A stretch of DNA of 64,000 nucleotides, from contig NC_079899.1 in assembly GCF_024868665.1 (NCBI RefSeq), positions 24,580,072 through 24,644,071 on the forward strand, read 5' to 3'. The notes below the pieces were generated by a model. That model was not told where the DNA came from. It ran no database searches and was given only the letters and a program-made list of their open reading frames with translations. Within the stretch, counting starts at the first letter, position 1, and every line of letters starts with the position of its first letter. Below, piece by piece: positions 1 to 14,600 of this stretch. A program made the position numbers and the translations under genes. The stretch is from Triplophysa rosa. Its lineage: Eukaryota > Chordata > Actinopteri > Cypriniformes > Nemacheilidae.

Positions 1-2562
1 CCTCCGCTGAGGGTGTGACACTGGTCCAAAAACAGATCGAAGACCTCAGAGATTCATGGGATGGACTGCTGTCTGTGTGCATTCAATGCAAAAGGTCAGA
101 GTTACCATATGGTCAGATTATATGAACAAATGTTAATATAAAGAGTCTTATATAAAAATTTCTTTTTTTAATCCATGTTTCCAGGGGCTAGCAATATTAA
201 AAGTGGGGGGACACAGCTGTCAGTTGATAGGAAGGCCCTGAAAGGCCAAAAAGAAATATATATTTAAATTAAGTTTATTTTTCTAGCCAACATGAAAAAA
301 TAATACACAGTAATAAATTAATGATCAAAAACAGGAAAATTATGGAATACGTGATACTATTAAATGCATGATATTTTGCTTTCTTTCATAAGATACACAT
401 ACACTATCTGTATAAAGAATTTATATAATTAATGTATAATTAACATGAACTAACAATGAACAATACAGCATTTATTGATATTAATTTATGTCAATTTCAG
501 CATTTACTAATACATGATTAAAACTGTTAACATTAGTTAAAGCGCCATGAACTAACATGAATAACTGTATTGACATGAACTCACATTAACAAGCATTAAT
601 ACATGTTGAAAACTAAATTGTTCATTGTTAGCTAATGTTAGCTAATGCATTTACTAATGTTAACTAATAGCACCTTATTGTAAAGTGTTACCTAATTAAT
701 TAATTTACTTATTATGTTAACATGTGATCAGGAATCATTCATTTACATAATTATATGCTATAAATAATCACGACATAGAGAGTGTCGGATCGTGACATTA
801 TTCGAAGTTGAATTAGCTGTTGCGTGTGTTAACGTGTGTTGTTTGTGTTGAAACAGTCAGCTGGAGGGCGCTCTCTTGCAGTGGACGAGTTATCAAGAGG
901 ACGTGCGTCAGTTTGTGAGCTGGATGGAGACGGTGGAGGAGACGTTAAACTCTTCAGACAAGCAATGCTCGGAGATGAGAGATAAAACCACCAACTTGGG
1001 CAAAGCCAAAGTAGGCAACTGTATTTTTCTCTGTGAATAAGCGAATTGTTTTCAGCTCTCTCTCACAAATATTCCTCAAATATTTCAGTTGCTCTGTGAG
1101 GATGTTGTGAGTCACAGCAGCGTCTTGGAGGTCATATCCATGAAGGGATCCAGCATGGCCGAGCATTACGTCACTCAGCTGGAGATTCACGACCTGCAGG
1201 AGCGGTACAGCGTTATCAAAGATAAAGCTCAGGTATTTCCCATAATTCCCTTAACGTTGAGTATATGCCTTTACAGAACTGTGTGTTAACAAAATGTTGT
1301 TTTTCTACCAGTGTGCCGTGGCCAAAGCCGAAGAGCTGGTGTCGGCCCATCAGGAGTATCAGAGGAGCCTGCACGAGTTTAAAGACTGGCTGGAACAGCA
1401 GCAGGAGACACTGAGCTGTTACACTCAACTGGAGGGAGATGTGGAGACCCTGGAGGACACGCTACGAAAACTACAAGAGCTCCAGGTGCACTGTACAGAG
1501 GGTCAGGCTCTACTCAACGTGCTGCTGCTGACCCGAGAGCAGGTGATACCCTGGGGATGTCCACAGCTGGAGGACCGATGCCTGGAGACCGTCCAGCAGG
1601 ACTGGAGCTCGTATCAAGTCCGGCTGGGCGAGACCCGATCGCATCTCAACAGCGCTCTGGCCAAACTCCGGCAGATCGAGCAGAAGTTCCAGCGTCTGGA
1701 CAGCTGGCTGAAGGTGATGGAGAGTAAAGGACAGCTGCGCTCCGGCCGGCGCTCGGACAGAGCCACCAAACAGGCCCAGCTGCAGCTTTTGAAGGTCAGT
1801 TGAAGTTCAAGAGAATTTGAAGATGAACACAGGACAAGGCTGTTCTTGTCGTGGTGTGTGTGGTAATATTGTGGTAATGTTTGTGCAGGGCTGGCATGAG
1901 GAAGTGCTGGTGTATCAGGAGGAGATCGAGGGTCTCGGTCTTCTTGCACAACAGGTTTTAGAAGAGACGCACATCAGCAGCAGAGTCAGTACAAGAGCTA
2001 CACAACTCACATCACGCTACCACGCCCTGCTGCTACACCTACTGGTACAGTACACACACACACACACACACGCAAACACACACACACACATGTCTGGTTT
2101 ACTATCTCCGTGGGGACAGTCCATAGGCGTAATGTTTTTTATACTGTACAAACTGTATATTTTATCCACTACCCCTAAACCTAAAGATCATAGAAAACTT
2201 TTTTTTTAAATATTGTTCTGTACAATTTATAAGCTTTTTTGCCCGTGGGGACCGTGGGTGTGCATTCAGGTTTAGGTCCCCACCGGGATATACAAACATG
2301 AACACACACACACACGCACATAATCACACACACACGCAATTAAACACACACAATCACACACACACAATCAAACAAACAAACACACAATCAATCACACACA
2401 CGCACACACACAATCAAACACACATTCAATCACATACACATTCAATCACACGCACACACACACACACAATCAATCCACCCCCACACACACACACGACAGC
2501 ACACACACACACACACACGACACACACAACACAAACACAACAACACACACAATCACAAATCC

Positions 2563-2603
<41 letters not shown>

Positions 2604-5600
2604 CACACACACACGCAATCAAACACACATTGAATCACACACACACAATCAAACACGCAATCAATCACACACACAATCAAACACACATTCAATCACATAC
2701 ACATTCAATCACACGCACACACACACACACACAATCAATCACACACACACATGCAATTAAACACAAACAATCAAACACACAATCAATCACACACACACAT
2801 GCAATTAAACACAAACAATCAAACACACAATCAATCACACACACACACACACACACATCACACACACACACAATTCAATCACATACACATTCAACACACA
2901 CACACACACACAATCACACACCACACAACACGCACACACACACACACACACGCACACACAACAAGACACACGCAATTAACACACACACAGACAATTACAC
3001 AGACACACACAATCAAAACCACCAATCACGCACACACACACACACACACACACACGCAATCAAACACACATTGAATCACACACACACAATCAAACACGCA
3101 ATCAATCACACACACAATCAAACACACATTCAATCACATACACATTCAATCACACGCACACACACACACACACAATCAATCACACACACACATGCAATTA
3201 AACACAAACAATCAAACACACAATCAATCACACACACACATGCAATTAAACACAAACAATCAAACACACAATCAATCACACACACACACAATCAAACACA
3301 CATTGAATCACACACACACAATCAAACACGCAATCAATCACACACACAATCAAACACACATTGACTCACACACACACAATCAAACACACATTCAATCACA
3401 ACACACACACACACAATTAAACACACGCACACACAATCAAACGTAATTATTCACTCACAAACTCAGTTACACAATACACACAACCACCCACAGATGTTTA
3501 TTGTTCTATTACTTTCATATAAATTAAATACATTTGAAAATAAGAAATACATTTTCATTAAGTAATTTAATATAAAACAGAAAATTACCGCTCATGTATA
3601 TCAACATTACCTCTAAAGATGATTTTGGTTGTGCAGGACACAATGAAACAGCTGAAGGAGGAAGTGTCCAGCATTGAAGAATCTCAGAGTGTCTTCCACA
3701 CATTCTCTGATTGGTTGAGCACAGCTCAAAAGAACTTCAGCAGTGTGACCACCGCAACCATCGATGTGGTCGATCGTGTTGCTCTGCAAAAGAAGTTGAA
3801 GAAACTAGAGGTATGAGAGTAGAGCTTAAACGTGATGTAGCACAAATACTTTCACATGTAAATACATCCACATCTGAACTTTGTGTCATGGATTATCTCA
3901 GGCTCTGAGGGGTGACATGAAGCGGGGCCACAACTTCCTGAAGACCATGCGCGAGAAGACCGATCGTGCCATGATGTTCCTGGAGGAATCTGAAGGAGAG
4001 CAACTGAAGGAGGAGGTTGACACTCAACTTTCTCAACTGGAGGGTTTGATCAGAGCTCTGCGATCAGAACTCAGTACCACAGAGAAATCCATACAGCTCT
4101 CCAAAGACTTCCTAGATAAATATAAAGCTCAAACACAATGGCTAACAGAGACGAAATCACTACTGGCTTCACCCGTGGAGCCGAAGGCTGAGCTTTACCA
4201 GAAGAAAGCACAGTTAGCCAAATATAAGGTGAGCAAAACACAGATCTCTGATCATATTAAGATCATTGCAGTAATTAAAATATGACACATTTTTGTTGAA
4301 GAGTAATTACATTGGCAACACAAAAAAGTAAAAACATTTATTTATAAATGGTAATAAATGGTCATAACCCAGCTCCATGTGATAAAGCAACTAGCGAACT
4401 TGTTTTATTAAATATATTGTGTGTGTTCTTCAAGACAATCCAACAGAGCATACAGTCCCATGAGTCCGCAGTCAGATCTGTTATCGAGCGAGGACAGGCT
4501 CTTCTAGAAACTATCCGTGATCCGTCTGTTAGCGAGAACATCGGCAAACTGAAGACTGACTATCAAGACCTGTGCAACGATGCTCAGGTACTGTCATGTC
4601 ATCTTGCATTTGATCTGCTGTCAAGAACTTTCTGTGCATCTGGTCTAATACGTATCTCTGTGTTGGTTTTAGGTCCGCTTGCAAAGCTTGACGGAGAGCG
4701 TCCGAGAGCATGAGGACTATAACGGTGAACTACAGGAAGTGGAGAAATGGCTGCTGCAGATGTCCAGCCGGCTGGTCACCGCAGACTCCATGCTAAGCGG
4801 AAATTTAGAGATGGCCACGCAACAGCTAGCCAGACACAAGGTGTGTAGTGGAATGTCTTATATGTGCTCAGGCTTTCAGATATCTGTAAGAACAAAAAAG
4901 CAATATTTCCCAATGTCTCCTTAGGCAATAATGGAGGAGATCGCCAGCTTTGAGGAGCGTTTGACGAGTTTTAAGGCGAAAGGCGAACATCTCACCAGTA
5001 GTTGCTCGGAGCAAGTCCAAGCCAAAATGGGTCAGCAGATACAAGCCGAGCTCCAGGGAACCCGAGACAGTTATTCAGCCATCTGCAGCACGGCTCAGCG
5101 TGTGAGGAACGCTGCTAATAACACATCATTGTTAAAAACAAGTGACTTGTGTGATTTTCAATACTGAACGTTTGGTTTATCAGGTGTATCAGAGTCTGGA
5201 TCGTGAGCTTCAGAAGCACGTGAGTCATCAGGACACCCTGCAGCAGTGTCAGACGTGGCTGTCCACCGTTAAAGATGAGATCCAGATGCACGCACAAACT
5301 CCTCACGGCCTTCAGGAGGCTCTCAAACAGGTACAGTAGATGCCACGGAGCTAAGGTACCATTACAAACCAGATGGGGAATTGGCTGAACAGATTTTTGA
5401 GGGTTGTAATATCTGCTAAATGCTTTCAAGGTTTTCGGCAATTTGTAAAACCAAACAGTAAATGCCTCAAAAGCTTTTAATAATTAAAGATGATTGTTTT
5501 GAAGTAGGGCTGTCAAACGATTAATCACGATTAATTGCATCCAGAGTAAATGTTTGTGTTTGCATCAGTGGCATAGCCAGAATTTAGTATTTGAGGGGTC

Positions 5601-8600
5601 CTGTCTGTAAATGAGGGGGCCATTATGTATATGTATATAGCCATTTATATTTTTCTGTTACTAAACTGATACACCTATATTATACAGCACATTTCACAAT
5701 TTTAGCAATCATAAACATAGCCTAAAAACAGACTAGTGTGCACCCGCCATCGCAGCATGTAAATTAAACTCTTGGCGCAAAAGATGCTACGCACAACACG
5801 TGACATAATTAAACCAATAACTTTGAAAACAGCGGCGAGCACTGATTGGTCGATCAACCAGAGTAACACATCAACAATTCCTTATTTCTTATTTTAAGCA
5901 ATCAAAGATCTGAGGGGGCCGTACATGTAAATGAGGGGGCCTAGGTCCCCTCAGGCCCCCTCGTGGCTACGCTACTGATTTGCATAATATATGTCTATGT
6001 ACTGTGCATGTTCATTTTGTATTTATAAATACAAACACATACACATTTATACATATTTAGAAAATATGAACACAAACTTTTATTCTGGATGCAATTAATC
6101 GCGATTAATCGTTTGACAGCCCTACTCTGAAGAGAGATTCGTAAATGATCACAATAGTGAATAAACAACCTGAAAGTATTTGTTTTAATATGCTTGTGGT
6201 GGGAAAGAGTCAGCTTAAAAATATAACAATACATCTTAATGCAAATGTCTTGACTACTGTAATGCATTACTTAGTGGTTGTCCTGCATCATCAATAAACA
6301 AACTACAGTTAGTTCAGAATGCAGCTGCCAGAGTTCTAACCAGGTCCAGAAAATACCGTCACATAACCCCAATGTTATCAACCCTTCACTGGTTACCCAT
6401 TAAGTATCGTATTGACTTTAAAGTTCTTTTAATAACTTATAAAGCCTTAAACGGTTTAGCCCCTACCTACATAACAGAGCTTCTACCACACTACAACCCA
6501 TCACGCTCTCTAAGATCTCAAAACTCCAGACTTTTGATAACACCTAGAATAACTAAATCCACCAAAGGGGGCGGAGCTTTCTCATACGTAGCACCTAAAC
6601 TCTGGAATAGCCTTCCCGATACTATTTGAGGGTCAGACACACTCTCCCAATTTAAATCTAGATTAAAAACACATCTTTTCAGCAAAGCCTTCACTTAATG
6701 CAAAATATGCTAAATAAACCACCGGGAGACTGCATTTATTAGATATTATTTACTACAATAATCTTGCTTGTTCTATAAACACCATGCACTGTGCTGTGTT
6801 TTACCTTTTTTTGTGTTTTTCATTTTTTCTTATTTTCTCCTGTAAAGCTGCTTTGGAACAATGCACATTGTGAAAAGTTATAATATAAATAAAATTGAAT
6901 TAAATGTTTAGATGTATTTTATGAAATGTGTAGTTGCTTATATTCTTAAAATGTACCAATTTTTAATGGTCAATTTTTACGTTTTTCACAGTTATACTGT
7001 ATTTCAATGATTTCCTCCACAGATGAAGCATCTCCGAGCTCTGCAGGAACAGGCCAGCACATATCTTGATCTGGTGTGTTCAGTGTGTGACTTATCAGAT
7101 GAGACTGTGCGAGAAACCGCTTCCAAAATACAGCAAACTAAAACTATGGTAACAGCAAAAAAATCTTTACTAAGATTTCATGTTTCCATTATAGACCAGG
7201 ACATTGAAGTTTATGATCAATGTCTTGAATTGTACAGATTGAGGAGAAGATGGCAACGTCTCAAGAGCTGTCAGACAGCTGGAGAGAGATTAAGGAACAG
7301 AAGCAGGAACTGTCAGCACTTTTCCAGGATCTGGAACAGCAACTGCAGAGTCTCTCCAGACGACCTGCTGAACTGGAGCCTAAGATTGCTCAGAACATGC
7401 AGGATCAGGCCAAAGTAAACATTTATTTTTGAAAACCAAAAACATACAAGTAAATTTTCCTCTCGTCTGTATTTCTTTATATTTTATGCTTGTCTTCTGT
7501 GCTCATGTTTTCTGCAGGAATTTGGGGAGCAGCTTCAAAACAGACAAAGCACTTTGACAAAGATGACAGAGCTTGTGAGTAAACTGACAGATGGGAAGGA
7601 GTCTCCTGAGCACGCAGAGATTGGTCGACTGAGTCACGCATGGCTGGAACTGTGCCATCAGGCCAACAAGCTGCAAATGCAAAGAGAAGAAGATCTGCAG
7701 AGGACGAAGGAGTACCATGACTGCATCTCTGCCATGGAGGCCCTGTTTGAACAGGTGTCAAAGGAATGGGACAACCTGGCCAGGTAGAGCCATTATGTAG
7801 GATGTACAGTAGCTTACTGCTTAACTTTTAGATACTATTTAAACTTATAGCATTGTATTGTAGATATGTTTAGTCTTTAGAGTCAAAATATTTCAGTCTA
7901 GTTTGATAAGCAAACCTAGATCACTTGGTTTTGGAACAGAGCTTTTTAATTTTTGGACACTTCAGTGTTATGCATTTTTACTCTTAACCTTTAAAGCTGT
8001 AGTGTTTTGGAATTCAAATGTAGTCAATGTTTTGTATTATTATTTTGTTTGTATTCCTATAGAACTGATGCTGAGAGCTCATCTGATCATTTGGAGGCCC
8101 TTCGGAAACTTTCTGTTATTCTCAAAGAAAAGAAAAGCACCCTTGAGGACCTCAAAGACCAGAAGCAAAAGGTCATGTACCACCTAAACCTGGATGACAA
8201 AGAGTTAGTGAAGGAGCAGATCGGACATTTCGAGCAGCGCTGGGCTCATCTTGAAAGCCTCATTGAGAGGAAGATTCAAGACTCCATCGTGACTTTAGAA
8301 GACTTGGGCCAGGTTGAAGCCCGTTTGAGGGAGGCTTGTGAGTGGGCTGAGGAACAGCAGCCCGCACTCTCTGAAGCCATGAAGATGAGTCCTCCACCTG
8401 AGCTAGCGCAGAGTTTTCTATTCGACCATCTGAGCATATGCAGCGAGCTGGAAGCCAAACAACTCCTTTTGGCCCAGGCTATTAGTGATGCAGACAGAGT
8501 TTTAGCACATCTGGGGTTAAACGAAAGGCAACGATTGCAACAGTTGATTTCAGACACTCAAGCAGAGGTGGAGTTGCTGAGCGTCAAAGTAGCTCAACGC

Positions 8601-11600
8601 AGAAAACACTTAAGTAAAGCCTTCACCGAGAGGACTCAGTTTCTTCTGGCTGTCAGTCAAGCGATCACCTGGGTCCAACAGAATGAGAAGAAAGCACACG
8701 CCGATGAGTACATCGCCCTTCTTCCCGATGACCTATCTAAACAGGTGAGAACTTGCCGGAACATCCAGAGCAGCCTGAGAGCCTACCAGAGCGAGCTGAC
8801 CTCGCTGTGGTCCCAAGGACGAGATCTGATCAAAGACGCCACCGAGGAAGAGAAGTCCGAAATGCTCACCAAACTCCAGGAGCTGCAGAATATCTTCGAA
8901 GTTGCTCTTCAGAAGTGTAGCCAAAGACTTCAAGAACTGGAAAAAGTTCTCGTGTCCAGAAAATACTTCAAAGCAGACCTCGAGAAAATATGTCAGTGGT
9001 TGAAACAAGCAGACATCGTGACGTTCCCCGAGATAAACCTCATGAACGGTGATTCCGAGTTAAGCTCGCAGCTTTCAAAATACCAACAAATATTGGATCA
9101 AGCGATGGAATATGAGAATCTCTTGCTAACTGTGCAACGAACGGGTCAGGAGATACTTCCCACGTTAAATGAGGTGGACCATTGTTACTTGGATGAGAAA
9201 TTAATCGCTCTTCCCCAACAGTACAATAATATATTAGCACTAGCCAAAGAGAAACAAGAGAAAATCCAACAGGCCATTCTTGCCCGCCAAGAGTATGCCT
9301 CCTTCATCGACATAACCCACAAGGCTCTAAAAGAACTTGAGGAACAGTTTCATAATCTGGGAATGCAGACCATTGGTCTTCAGACAGAGGAAGTTGTCAG
9401 TCTTCAAGCAGATTATAAATCTCTCCTTGAGGAACTAACCAACCTTGGACAAGCTGTCAGTGAGCTCAACCAGAAAAAAGAAGGTTTCCGTAGCACAGGG
9501 CAACCGTGGAGACCAGAAGAAATGACCCAACTGGTCGGCCTTTACAATGGACTCAAGAGATTGATCGAACAGAGGGTGGAACATCTCGAAGACACTCTGG
9601 AGTCCTTCGAAGACCATCAAGCCATGGCCATGCAGGTTGACTCCGAGCTGAAAGCCACCAAAGAGCAGCTGGTGAAAGTCAACGCGGAGACGCAGTCCGC
9701 CGAGGAGCGATTGAAGAACTATCACGCCCTGGCCGCCACCCTTCAAGGTGCCAGCTCTCACCTCACCCGACTCATGGAGCAGATGGATAACCTGGTGTCT
9801 CACATGGATCCGGCAGCCCACGAGGCCTCCAAGCACCGGGTGACCTCCTGGCAGGAGGAACTGCAGTCCTTGCAGTCGTCGGTCGGGGAGCTGATTGTTG
9901 AGTGCGAGAACCGATTTGTTCAGAGTAAAGACTTTGAAACGGAAGTCAATAGGACCTTAACTTGGCTTCAGCAGATCAGGGATGAGCTTGGCTCTGCTGT
10001 GGTGGTAGATGTGAAGGTGGAGAAGGTTCAGGAGGAGATCAGGAAACAACAGATCATGCAAGAAGAAGTGCAGTCGAGGCTGAGGATAGTGGCCGCTCTG
10101 AGCACCAGAGAGAAGCAGAAGTACACCAGTGCCAATGAGCTCGTCCCTGCTCACGTGGACTCCAGTTTACAAGAAATGGCCAAACTGGAGGCGGACGTTC
10201 AGCGTGCCCTCAGCTCCAAACAGGCAAGTTCTGATACAAACTAAACATATAGATATTTCTATAAATATAAAAACATTTATAGAAAGTAGACTTTAAGTTA
10301 AAGGAGTTATGTTAAAATTAAATGCTGAGAAGAAGACCAACGTGGATGATCTCCATAGATATCGGTCCCTAATATGATATTCAGGGAAGTTGATGCTAAG
10401 TACTTTTTTCTTCTAGATTACTCTAGAGCAAGCACTTGCCTTTTGTCAGAAGTATCACTCTAGAATGCAAACGGCGTGCGAGTGGTTGGAGGACGCCGTA
10501 GGCTTCTTGCAGCAGGCCAGTCTCGGGGTGGATGTCGAAAACTATGAAGAATGTCTAAGGCAGCAGGAAGACATCATGGCCACCGAGCAGGAGTTCCTGG
10601 GCGTTCTCGAAGAGCTGGAATCTCTGCCACCTCAACTGGAGAACCTGGTGAACCCTACGGCCAAAGAACAGCTACGACAAAGTGTGGAGTCTGCACAGCA
10701 GAGAGGAGTTGAGGTCAGAGACCAGCTACAGTGCCATCAGGACGTCTTAAACAGGTACGGTTCATTCTTGCATTTGTATATTGTAGATCAAAGGTCTTCA
10801 AACTGTGGTTTAGAACCCATTTGTGGGTTGCACAGTGGGAAAAGATGGGTCGTGCAAGTCTCTTTGCACCCTTTTGCTGTGAAAGACACAAAAATCAGTT
10901 TAGTCCAAATAATGACTAGCAATGTCGATGGTATTGATATCTTACTATATGGTAGTGTGATGTGACAATTAACCTTACATTTCATTAGGGTTTAGCCTCA
11001 ATTGTTATTACACTTGACTCTTTCAGCTGTGTTGCCCAGTGGAACAGATATCAGGAATCCCGACAGACCGCCATTGAGCTGATGAATGAGGCAGAGAAGA
11101 GACTCACAGAATTTTCCACAGCCAAGGCTGCAACCAGTCTGGAGGCTGAAGAGAAGCTCAGGAGTCATAAGGTGAAGTGTTATTAAAAGAAGTTACAGTT
11201 TTTAGTTCTTGACATGCTAAGAAATATGTTTTGCTAGAATTTGGATGATAACAAATCATGTTTATCTTTGGCCTCCAGTCTCTGGTTTCCATGGTGAACA
11301 GTTTCCAGGAAAAGTTGACCGGTTTGGAGGAACAAGCGTCTCAGCTGGAGCAGATTGGCAGTGACGCTAGTAAAGCCACCATAAGTCGATCCATGACCAC
11401 GGTATGGCAGCGCTGGACCAGGTTACGCAGCGTAGCGCGAGGCCAAGAGAGGGTGTTGGAGGATACGGCCCATGAATGGAGGACGTTTAGGGAGAAGGTG
11501 CAGTTTATATTTGCTGTAACATTCTGATTGTAAAATAGTTCACAGGGAATTTGTTTTGATTGTGAATTTTGCAAACGCTGTCATTGTCATTCAGATGATG

Positions 11601-14600
11601 AAGGGGAGAGCTGTAGCAGAAGAACTGAAGAACCGTGTACCTGAATGCACTGCTGAGAAAGCCTCCAAAGCAACACTGCAGTCACATGTGGACCAGTATG
11701 AACTGGTCAGTCAAGATCTGGAGAGGGAGATGTCATCTCTGACTCTCCAACGACAGTACGCTCTGAGCCTGCTGCATGACGTGGAGGTGTCCGTGCCAAC
11801 AGCTGATCACGATCAACTGCCAAGTATGAATGAGATCAAAGCTGTCCAAGATCAGCTGGAGAGGTATTTGACATTTCTTCCAGCCAAAACATATTAGTTC
11901 TTAAATAAAGTCTGATTTCTGTGTGAATAATGATGGGTCTTCAATCCCCGTAGTCTCCTGCAGAAGGCCAGGACAGGTAAGAGTCGAGTTCAGCAGGAGC
12001 TGACGGACAGGGAGGGTGTGGAGAGAGAACTTAGTCTGGTCAAGAGTTGGATTCAAAACTCCAGAGAGCTCTTACTGAACCCGACGTCTGATCTGGACAT
12101 TCTAACACAAGAAATGGAGGTGCGTCATAAGTTCCCCTATACTTCACTACTGAAACAATAGCGTACTATTATATTAGTGCACTACATACTGTATGTCACA
12201 TGACTTCACTATACATATAACCCTAGTGCTATATCGAGGCTTTTTGTCGTAATTGTGTTATACTTGTACAGGTTATGCATGGAGAGTTGATAACTCGCCG
12301 TCAGAATGTGGACAAGCTTGCCGAGCAGCAGCAGAGTAAATACTTGGACCTGTACACTATACTTCCATCTGAGATCTCTATGCAACTGGCTGAAGTGTCC
12401 CTGGCTCTGGGGTCTATCGAGGACCAGGTACGGATTTTGTTTTTATGAAGAATGAGCTGGGTGTACAGCGCTCTAGACGAGTCCTGACTTGTGGTCCTTT
12501 TTTTGTCAGACTGCTGTCCCGTCTCTCCCTTTCCTCTAGAAAATAAATGCAAAATAGGCTAAATGTAACTTAAAAAAAGAACACTAAATGTAATTTTAAA
12601 TATTAGTTCAAACTTAGTTATGTTTCTGCTAATAAAAGGAATGTATTGATTGTTTTGATCTCTTCTTAAGGTCCAAGCCAAAGAGAGAGACATCCAAAAG
12701 TCCAGAGTTATCAAAGAAGAATTCAACTCCAGGATTCACGACGTGTCCGAAAAAATGAAGGCCATTTCCGCAGCGCTAAAGGAACGAGCCACTGACATCG
12801 ATCAGGCTAAAGATGAGACCAGAGTATGCGAATACTTTTTGTGCATGGCTCAATGAAAGTACATTCACAAATGTGTTTCTGAGATAAACACATTCGACTC
12901 TTTTTCCAGCAACTCTGCGATGAACTCGATGTCTGTGGAAGAACACTGGCCGAGCTCAATGTCGCCGTGCAGGACTTCGGCCGTCGTAATCCTCTCATAG
13001 CTAGACAGCTGGCTGATGCCATCGCCAAGTTAGGAGAGATCCATCATCACACACTTCGCCTGGCAGAGTTCAAGTCTATATGGCTGAAGAAAGTAAGATG
13101 ATGATGCGTTTTTCACAGATGGAATTAAATCAGTCTTAAGGATTGTTTTTGATCATATATATGTGTGGTCTTTTCTCGAGGCTGAGGCACATCTAGATGA
13201 ATACAGTGAGATGTTTGAGTTCATAGTGAAGTGGACAGACAAAGCCAGAAGTCTGGAGAAGGCCAACATCATCTGGAACTCGTCGTCTCACCTGCATGAG
13301 CAGATCAGAATATATCAGGTGAACCACGATCTTTGGAGATTGACCGCCTACTGTCATTGCGATGGAAAAACAAAGATGAAATATAATTGACTTGTGATCC
13401 AATTCTAAACACTTTAGTGTCTTTTTGACTTTTTGTCGCAGTCTGTTTTGCGTGAATCGCACGAGCTTCACGGTGACCTGGAGGCCATGCAGGAGAAGGT
13501 GGAGATCCTCTCTGAGACGCTGCAGGTGGAGGCTATGGGACAGCAGGTGTCAGAACTGAGCCGTCACACTGAAGAGCTGGAGCAGAGCATTAGAACTCGA
13601 CTGCAGAGTCTACAGGATGCAGCAAAGGTCTGAACGCTACTGTTAACCCCCCCATGACATATTTGATTGATTGAACAACAGTAGCTCATTTTGACTGTCT
13701 TTTGTTGTGTAGGATATGGAGAGGTTGGAGGGAGAAGTGAAGGCTCTACATGTGTCTCTAGAGCAGGTTCAGGCCACGCTCACATCTCCAGAACTGTCCC
13801 GACTGAGTCTTAAAGAACAACTGACACAGAGACAGGTAACATTTGTCTCACTTGATCCACAAATATGTTCATATATGATCATTTAAACCAGCCACACCAA
13901 AACAAGACACCCTCCCAACACAGATTACATTTTTTAATTGTATTTTAATATTTGGCCCTGGACCACAAAACTAGCACGGGAATATTTGTAGGAAAAGCCA
14001 ACAAAACATTGTATGGGTCAAAATGATCGATTTTTCTTTTATGCCGAAAAGTCATTAGGATATAAGTAAAGATCATGTTCCATGAAGATGTTTTGTAAAT
14101 TTCCTACCATTAATATACCAAAACTTATTCTTTTTGTGAGTGGATGCAGCAAAATCACTAGCAAAAATGGCTGGAAACACACCTACAAACATCGCACGCT
14201 GCGGCCCGCTCTTTGGGAATCTCTATGTAAGGTTTAGAATTTCAGCTTTCGGGCTCTTCTACTCTCCATAACGTCATTACAGTGGTGAGCCAATAGAAAG
14301 CATTAAAACAAACCGGTTTCTTCTTAGAAACGGCCTGCTACAGCGCTTCAGATTAGAGAATTTCTCAAAGGCGATTTTCTCAACATTTAGATTTGTTGCA
14401 CCCTCAGATTCCAGAGTTTTAAATAGTCGTATCTCGGCCAAATATTGTCCTGTCCTAATAATACCATACATCAATGAAGAGGTTACTTATTCATCTTTCA
14501 GATGATGTATAAATCCCAATTTCGAAAAAATTGACCCATAAAACTGGTTTTGTTGTCCAGGGTCATGTAGAATTAAAACAATGTATCTTTTAATATGTAA

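Larger units (their letters stand above)
1..7783 (+). other. syne1: syne1 exons 1-14 (window numbering)
   Basis: Exon intervals read from AG/GT junctions and phase: 1-94 (left edge cut), 857-1010, 1089-1232, 1312-1794, 1889-2044, 3637-3810, 3902-4228, 4435-4587, 4673-4840, 4925-5101, 5184-5330, 7023-7148, 7238-7414, 7518-7783. Each encodes spectrin-repeat helices, and most are phase 0 at both ends. The first exon reads in frame from base 3 and joins the second through a split serine codon. The intron at 2045-3636 is a CA-repeat array. The intron at 5331-7022 holds nested DNA transposons and a LINE remnant. Boundaries are hand-called, so a few could shift by a codon. Confidence 0.85.

Noticed and set aside
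2298..3446. Several long open frames encoding His-Thr or Cys-Val strings
   Set aside because: They are translations of the CA microsatellite array inside a syne1 intron, with no codon structure.
6372..6629. 85-codon frame with LHWLPIKYRIDFK
   Set aside because: It is a LINE reverse-transcriptase remnant with a stop and no 5' end, not a host gene.
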